Source: Anaerolineales bacterium
Lineage (GTDB): Bacteria > Chloroflexota > Anaerolineae > B4-G1 > DUEL01
Assembly (NCBI GenBank): GCA_015662065.1
Contig: DQUX01000035.1
Location: forward strand, 1 to 8,918
Reading direction: 5' to 3'
Length of the DNA stretch: 8,918 bases
The notes below the pieces were generated by a model. That model searched no databases, was not told where the DNA came from, and saw only the letters and a program-made list of their open reading frames with translations. The first letter of the stretch is position 1. Each line of letters starts with the position of its first letter. The position numbers were made by a program, and so were the translations under genes. Shown here piece after piece: positions 5,574-8,918 of the stretch.

Positions 5574-7091
5574 CTACACGAACCGCTGCCGGATCTCCGC
5601 ACTCACGTAGTCCAGGATCGCCACGGTGATGGCGATGAACCAGACGGCGATCCCCGCCGCCTGGTAATTCAGCAGCTTGATGTACTGGATGAGCACGAAG
5701 CCGATGCCGCCGCCCCCCACCAGGCCGATGACGGTGGACATACGGACGTTGATGTCCCACCGGTAGATGGAGAAGGAGACGAAGGGGGGGATCATCTGGG
5801 GCACGACAGCGTACATAATGGTCTGCAGGCGGGTCGCGCCGGTGGCCTGGACGGCTTCTATGGGGCCTGGATCGATGGACTCAATGGCCTCTGAGTAGAG
5901 TTTCCCCAGCGCGGCGATGGAGTGAACCGTGAGAGCGATGATGCCGGCGAAGGGGCCCAGCCCCACCACGACCACGGCGATGATGGCCCAGATCAGCGGC
6001 TCGATAGAGCGGACGATGTTCAGGATGGTACGGGTGAGGTAGTAGATGGCGATCGTGAAGCGGGAGCTGGACATCAGGTTGCGGGCGGCCAGGAAGCTGA
6101 CGGGGATGGAGAAGAGGATCCCAAAGAAGGTCGCCATCATCCCCAGGAAGATGGTCTCCACCATCCGCGAGATGCTGATCACCAGGGGGTCACCGATTTT
6201 CAGCTTTCCTACCGCTGAGACCTGCCGCGCCTCCACTCGGTGAGTCTGTCGCCCTGCAGCGCTGGGGGGAATGAGCCGGTAGGGCATGATGAGGTCGAGC
6301 TCAAAGGCCCCCTGATCGTCGGTCTCGAAGACTACGTACTCCCCACCCTGGCGGACGACGAACTCGTTGCCGAGGGGGTCCACCCACCAGATCTGGGTCT
6401 CGGTGTTGGGGGCGAAGCCCCGGCCGGTGAGGGTGAGGATGGTGCCTGGCACAATCTGGTTGTTCTCGTCCAGCGAGGAGAGCTCCCCACAGGTGGGGGT
6501 GGCGACCAGGTAGGGCTGGCCGGGTATCTCCTCCGGGGGAGGAGGGGGATTGTCTTCGCAGGGGACCAGGATGTCTGCCCCAGCGCCTATCGTTTCGGTC
6601 TCCCGCTCCACGGCCGCCGGCCACGGCCAGAGAACGCGAGAGAGGGGCCTCCAGGCGTCCGGCAGCTCCGTTGCCAGTTTATAGAGGTCGATCTCACCGA
6701 TCTGCCAGCCCAGGGTGAAGAGCAGGACGATGACGAGGGCAAAGATGCCTGCCCCACCCCGGCGCTCGGGCTGGGCCTGCCGGTAGCCGTCCCAGGCGTT
6801 CCACAGCCATAGGATCAGAACGCCGACCAGCATTGGGACGATGAAGAAGGGCCGTCGCTGGAGAGCCTTGATGAGCATCGCCAGCGGGCCGGGTTCCCTA
6901 TGGGCCAGGTCGTGCACGCGCCAGGCCATGAGTCCGACGATGGTGACGATAGAGCCCAACAGGACTAATCCCCGCTGCCATTGCCGGACCAGGACCTGAC
7001 CCAGGCCAGGGAGGAGCAACGAGGCCACGCCGGCCACGGGCGCAGAGACCAGGCTGGGCTGCACCTCCCGCTGCGTTGTCCGCGTTGCCAT
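5574..7091 (-). CDS. phnE: Phosphonate-type ABC transporter permease PhnE with extra membrane and Ig-like domains
   Basis: The C-terminal 200 residues are a clear PhnE permease: VETIFLGMMATFFGILFSIP (311-330) with VSFLAARNL, the ATPase-contacting EAA loop (about 401-420, EAIESIDPGPIEAVQATGAT), and NVRMSTVIGLVGGGGIGFVL (448-467). At 505 residues it is nearly twice the usual PhnE length of about 260-290. Residues 20-105 form an extra membrane module (LLLPGLGQVLVRQWQRGLVL, then LWLWNAWDGYR) like small TM2/DUF-type proteins. Residues 114-155 look like the normal first PhnE helix and the loop after it. Then come a PPPPP linker, C178 and C201, and an IPT/TIG-like beta domain (about 213-290, TLTGRGFAPNT and ETDDQGAFELDL), predicted outside the membrane. 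It should form the channel for the substrate delivered by PhnD. Its start lies 2 bp after the phnC stop. Confidence 0.92.
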   Translation of the reverse strand: MATRTTQREVQPSLVSAPVAGVASLLLPGLGQVLVRQWQRGLVLLGSIVTIVGLMAWRVHDLAHREPGPLAMLIKALQRRPFFIVPMLVGVLILWLWNAWDGYRQAQPERRGGAGIFALVIVLLFTLGWQIGEIDLYKLATELPDAWRPLSRVLWPWPAAVERETETIGAGADILVPCEDNPPPPPEEIPGQPYLVATPTCGELSSLDENNQIVPGTILTLTGRGFAPNTETQIWWVDPLGNEFVVRQGGEYVVFETDDQGAFELDLIMPYRLIPPSAAGRQTHRVEARQVSAVGKLKIGDPLVISISRMVETIFLGMMATFFGILFSIPVSFLAARNLMSSSRFTIAIYYLTRTILNIVRSIEPLIWAIIAVVVVGLGPFAGIIALTVHSIAALGKLYSEAIESIDPGPIEAVQATGATRLQTIMYAVVPQMIPPFVSFSIYRWDINVRMSTVIGLVGGGGIGFVLIQYIKLLNYQAAGIAVWFIAITVAILDYVSAEIRQRFV

Positions 7092-7093
7092 TG

Positions 7094-7879
7094 CTATTCC
7101 CCTCCTTCATGCGGCCCCACACTCACCCGGACCGCCTCCTCGCCGTAGATTTCCTTGAACTCCTCGTCGGCCATCCGGCGGATGTCCTCCCGGGTGCCTC
7201 GGTAGACGATCTGCCCATCCCGCAGGCCGATCACCCGTGTGGCGTACCGCTGCACCAGGTCCAGGTAGTGCAGGCTGCACAGGATCGTGATCCCCTCCTC
7301 CTGGTTCAGTTGCTCCAGGTGGCCCAGGATGGAGTGGGCCAGCACGGGGTCCAGGCTGGCCACCGGCTCGTCGGCCAAGATGATGCGGGGCTGCTGCATC
7401 AGGGCGCGGGCGATTCCCACCCGCTGCTGCTGCCCGCCGCTCAGTTCGTCGGCCCGCTTGTGGGCCTGATCGGAGATCCCCACTCGTTCCAACGCCCGCA
7501 GCGCCATTTCCATATCCTCGGGCGGGAAGCGATGGAGGAGACTGATCCAAGGGTTCACATATCCCAGCCGCCCGGAGAGGACGTTGGTGAGGACGGTGGA
7601 GCGTTTGACCAGGTTGAACTGTTGGAAGATCATCCCGATCTGGCGGCGGATCTGGCGCAACTGGGCCGGGTCGGCCGTCGTGATGTCCATCCCGTCCCAG
7701 ACGATCTGTCCCTCCGTCGGCTCGATCAGCCGGTTGATGCAGCGCAGGAGGGTGGACTTGCCGGAGCCGCTCAGGCCGATGATGACCAGGAACTCGCCGT
7801 CCTCCACGGTGAAACTGACGTTGCGGAGGGCGACTGTCCCATCGTCATAGACCTTTGTCAGGTTCTTGATCTCGAGCAT
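7094..7879 (-). CDS. phnC: Phosphonate-type ABC transporter ATPase PhnC
   Basis: The 261-residue protein is a complete ABC ATPase that powers uptake through PhnE at the inner face of the membrane. It shows Walker A GLSGSGKST (35-43), Q-loop FQQFNLV (85-91), signature LSGGQQQR (146-153), Walker B IILADE (166-171) with the D-loop SLDP (175-178), and H-loop SLHYLDL (202-208). VLSGRLGYVNPW-SLL-FP-ED (100-122) between Q-loop and signature is typical of PhnC rather than of amino-acid transporters, which share the rest of the fold. The start at 7879 follows GAGGGGAAG. A stable hairpin lies between it and phnD, while its own 3' end contains the AAGGAGG that serves phnE. The protein ends with a short acidic and glycine-rich tail. 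It probably works as a dimer with two PhnE copies. Confidence 0.95.
   Translation of the reverse strand: MLEIKNLTKVYDDGTVALRNVSFTVEDGEFLVIIGLSGSGKSTLLRCINRLIEPTEGQIVWDGMDITTADPAQLRQIRRQIGMIFQQFNLVKRSTVLTNVLSGRLGYVNPWISLLHRFPPEDMEMALRALERVGISDQAHKRADELSGGQQQRVGIARALMQQPRIILADEPVASLDPVLAHSILGHLEQLNQEEGITILCSLHYLDLVQRYATRVIGLRDGQIVYRGTREDIRRMADEEFKEIYGEEAVRVSVGPHEGGE
7101..7107 (-). promoter_or_regulatory. Shine-Dalgarno of phnE inside phnC
   Basis: AAGGAGG on the minus strand ends nine bases before the phnE ATG at 7091 and lies within the last codons of phnC, whose TAG stop is two bases before that ATG. It supports translational coupling of PhnC and PhnE and fixes the phnE start, which matters because that protein has an unusually long N-terminus. 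Confidence 0.75.
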
Positions 7880-7894
7880 CTTCCCCTCGGTGTT

Positions 7895-7925
7895 GCGAAG
7901 GGGGGACCCAGGCCCCCCCCTTCGC
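7895..7925 (-). promoter_or_regulatory. Intercistronic GC-rich hairpin between phnD and phnC
   Basis: An 11-bp perfect stem pairs 7895-7905 (GCGAAGGGGGG) with 7915-7925, leaving a 9-base loop. On the minus-strand transcript it stands 29 bases after the phnD stop and 15 bases before the phnC ATG. There is no U-tract, so it is not a standard intrinsic terminator. The position is the classical one for a processing or stability element that protects the binding-protein message and lowers expression of the ATPase and permease. That role is inferred from other binding-protein operons. Confidence 0.65.
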
Positions 7926-7954
7926 TCATGCTTCTGCCGTTGCTGGCAGTTGGG

Positions 7955-8869
7955 TTATTCTTGAATCAGTTCCTCGATACTCATCCCGGATGCCTGGAGG
8001 ACCTGCCGGAACGGGTCGTAGAAGCTGTCGTCGTGCAGCTCCAGGCCGGCCCACTGGTAGGCGACATCCAGGGCTTCCTGTCCCTCCTCGGTCTGCGCGA
8101 TCTTCAGCAGCGCGGCGTTGATCTGGTCGCGCAGCTCGCGAGGGAAACTGGGTACGTACTGGACGCCGTCGTTGGGGATGTCGGCCGTGATCTCGATGAC
8201 GACGACTTGCTCCATCACGTCTGGGTAGTCCTCCTCGATGCGGGAGCGGGCGTCCACGTAGGTGGCGCCGGCGTCGCACTCGCCGTTGTAGACGGCGGCG
8301 ACGACCGCGTCGTGGGCTCCGGAGTCCACGACCTCCGCCAGGTCGGTCTCAGGGTTGATGCCCGCGGCCCGCATGGTCAGCATGGGGATGATCCACCCGC
8401 TGGTGGAGAGGGGGTCGGGGCGGCAGAAGGTCTTGCCCGCCAGGTCGGCGATGCTGGTGATGCCGCTGTCGGTGCGGACGATGATCTGGCCGTTGTAGGT
8501 GGGGCTGCCGTAGCGCACCGCCACCAGCTCCGCCTCTGCGCAGCCTCGGTCGGCCGCCAGCACGTAGGCGAAGGTCGCCAGCGAGCCCATATGGGCCTCG
8601 GGCGGGTCGCTGCACATCGCCTCGATCACGCCGGCGTACTCGGTGGCGACGGTGGTCTCGAAGTAGAGGCCGGTCTCCTCGTGCAGCAGGTCGGCCACCG
8701 CCTGGGCGCCAGCCGCCACCCGCTCCATCTCGCCGGAGGGGACGAACGCCCAGATGATGGGGTTCTCCTCCGAGCCCAGCTCCGGCTCGGCCGGCTTGCA
8801 GCCGCTCATCGCAATCGTCGCACCGACCAGCACCAGGGCCAGGATGGCCCACAGGCTTTTCTTAGACAT
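7955..8869 (-). CDS. phnD: Phosphonate/phosphite-type ABC transporter substrate-binding lipoprotein PhnD
   Basis: The 304-residue protein starts with a lipoprotein signal: basic MSKK, a hydrophobic core (6-20) and lipobox AMSGC with lipidated Cys24, so it should be anchored on the outer face of the membrane. The mature part has the PhnD/PtxB fold: TEYAGVIEAM (76-85), the ligand-loop STSG (155-158) followed by WIIPML, GAHDAVVAAVYNGECDAGATY (184-204), and the closing NDGVQYVPSFPRELRD segment (233-248). The STSG loop and the conserved aspartates bind the phosphonate or phosphite oxyanion in characterised relatives. The exact substrate (phosphonate, phosphite, hypophosphite or phosphate ester) cannot be decided. 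Cysteines at 86, 110, 149 and 198 could form disulfides. It is the first visible gene of the phnD-phnC-phnE operon. Its start has an excellent ribosome site. The promoter is not identifiable before the right edge. Confidence 0.94.
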   Translation of the reverse strand: MSKKSLWAILALVLVGATIAMSGCKPAEPELGSEENPIIWAFVPSGEMERVAAGAQAVADLLHEETGLYFETTVATEYAGVIEAMCSDPPEAHMGSLATFAYVLAADRGCAEAELVAVRYGSPTYNGQIIVRTDSGITSIADLAGKTFCRPDPLSTSGWIIPMLTMRAAGINPETDLAEVVDSGAHDAVVAAVYNGECDAGATYVDARSRIEEDYPDVMEQVVVIEITADIPNDGVQYVPSFPRELRDQINAALLKIAQTEEGQEALDVAYQWAGLELHDDSFYDPFRQVLQASGMSIEELIQE

Positions 8870-8877
8870 CTCTTTTT

Positions 8878-8884
8878 CCCTCCT
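8878..8884 (-). promoter_or_regulatory. Shine-Dalgarno of phnD
   Basis: AGGAGGG on the minus strand precedes the ATG at 8869 by an eight-base A-rich spacer. It is the best-spaced ribosome site in the window, in keeping with the high level usually needed for a binding protein. The remaining 34 bases to the edge contain an A/T run but no convincing -10/-35 pair. Confidence 0.8.
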
Positions 8885-8918
8885 GTCAGTTTTTTAGCCA
8901 GTCTCGCAATTGGGTACA

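Noticed and set aside
7934..7949. Second small hairpin after phnD
   Set aside because: The stem is only five base pairs with a six-base loop, too weak to annotate beside the 11-bp hairpin next to it.
8883..8905. Pho box upstream of phnD
   Set aside because: One CTGTCA-like element is present, but the second half is not a convincing match at 11-bp spacing, and the first overlaps the ribosome site. The region is cut by the window edge.

Overview
The window is about 65% GC and holds seven protein-coding genes with short gaps. Several features suggest a thermophilic or hot-spring Chloroflexota (Anaerolineae/Caldilineae-like) bacterium: the high GC, an RsmD with APPQ in place of the usual (D/N)PPY motif, a membrane protein ending in a beta-rich domain I associate with Chloroflexota glycosyltransferases, a lipoprotein-type PhnD, and intergenic 7-9 bp tandem repeats. 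This assignment is inference; there is no rRNA or phylogenetic marker here.

Layout from left to right. (1) 1-888 (+): the 3' part of a membrane-anchored protein that runs off the left edge. (2) 902-1450 (-): rsmD, a 16S rRNA guanine-N2 methyltransferase, converging on gene 1 with a 13-bp gap. (3) A 90-bp divergent promoter region in which the rsmD and rel promoters overlap through one TTGACAA/TTGTCAA -35 block. (4) 1541-3697 (+): a long RelA/SpoT-type (p)ppGpp synthetase/hydrolase with an intact HD hydrolase site but an EFDD motif in the synthetase domain. (5) 3753-4496 and 4541-5470 (-): two family-2 glycosyltransferases of different subtypes. (6) 5574-8869 (-): an ABC uptake operon transcribed phnD-phnC-phnE (binding lipoprotein, ATPase, permease) of the phosphonate/phosphite family.

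The phn genes form one transcription unit. phnE begins 2 bp after the phnC stop with its Shine-Dalgarno inside the end of phnC, while a strong 11-bp GC-rich hairpin separates phnD from phnC and probably sets a higher PhnD level. The permease is unusual. It has an extra N-terminal membrane module and about 140-170 residues of predicted extracytoplasmic sequence with an IPT/TIG-like Ig fold, inserted between the first PhnE-type helix and the permease core. No C-P lyase or other phosphonate-degrading gene is visible, so the transported substrate is open.

The most distinctive non-coding signal is a set of different short tandem repeats around the glycosyltransferases. A 9-bp repeat follows the phnE stop, an 8-bp repeat carries the stop of the second glycosyltransferase, and a 7-bp repeat carries the stop of the first. 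A further 7-bp repeat lies inside a glycosyltransferase reading frame, where it encodes an apparent extra peptide. I see no tRNA, rRNA, CRISPR array, insertion sequence or prophage gene.
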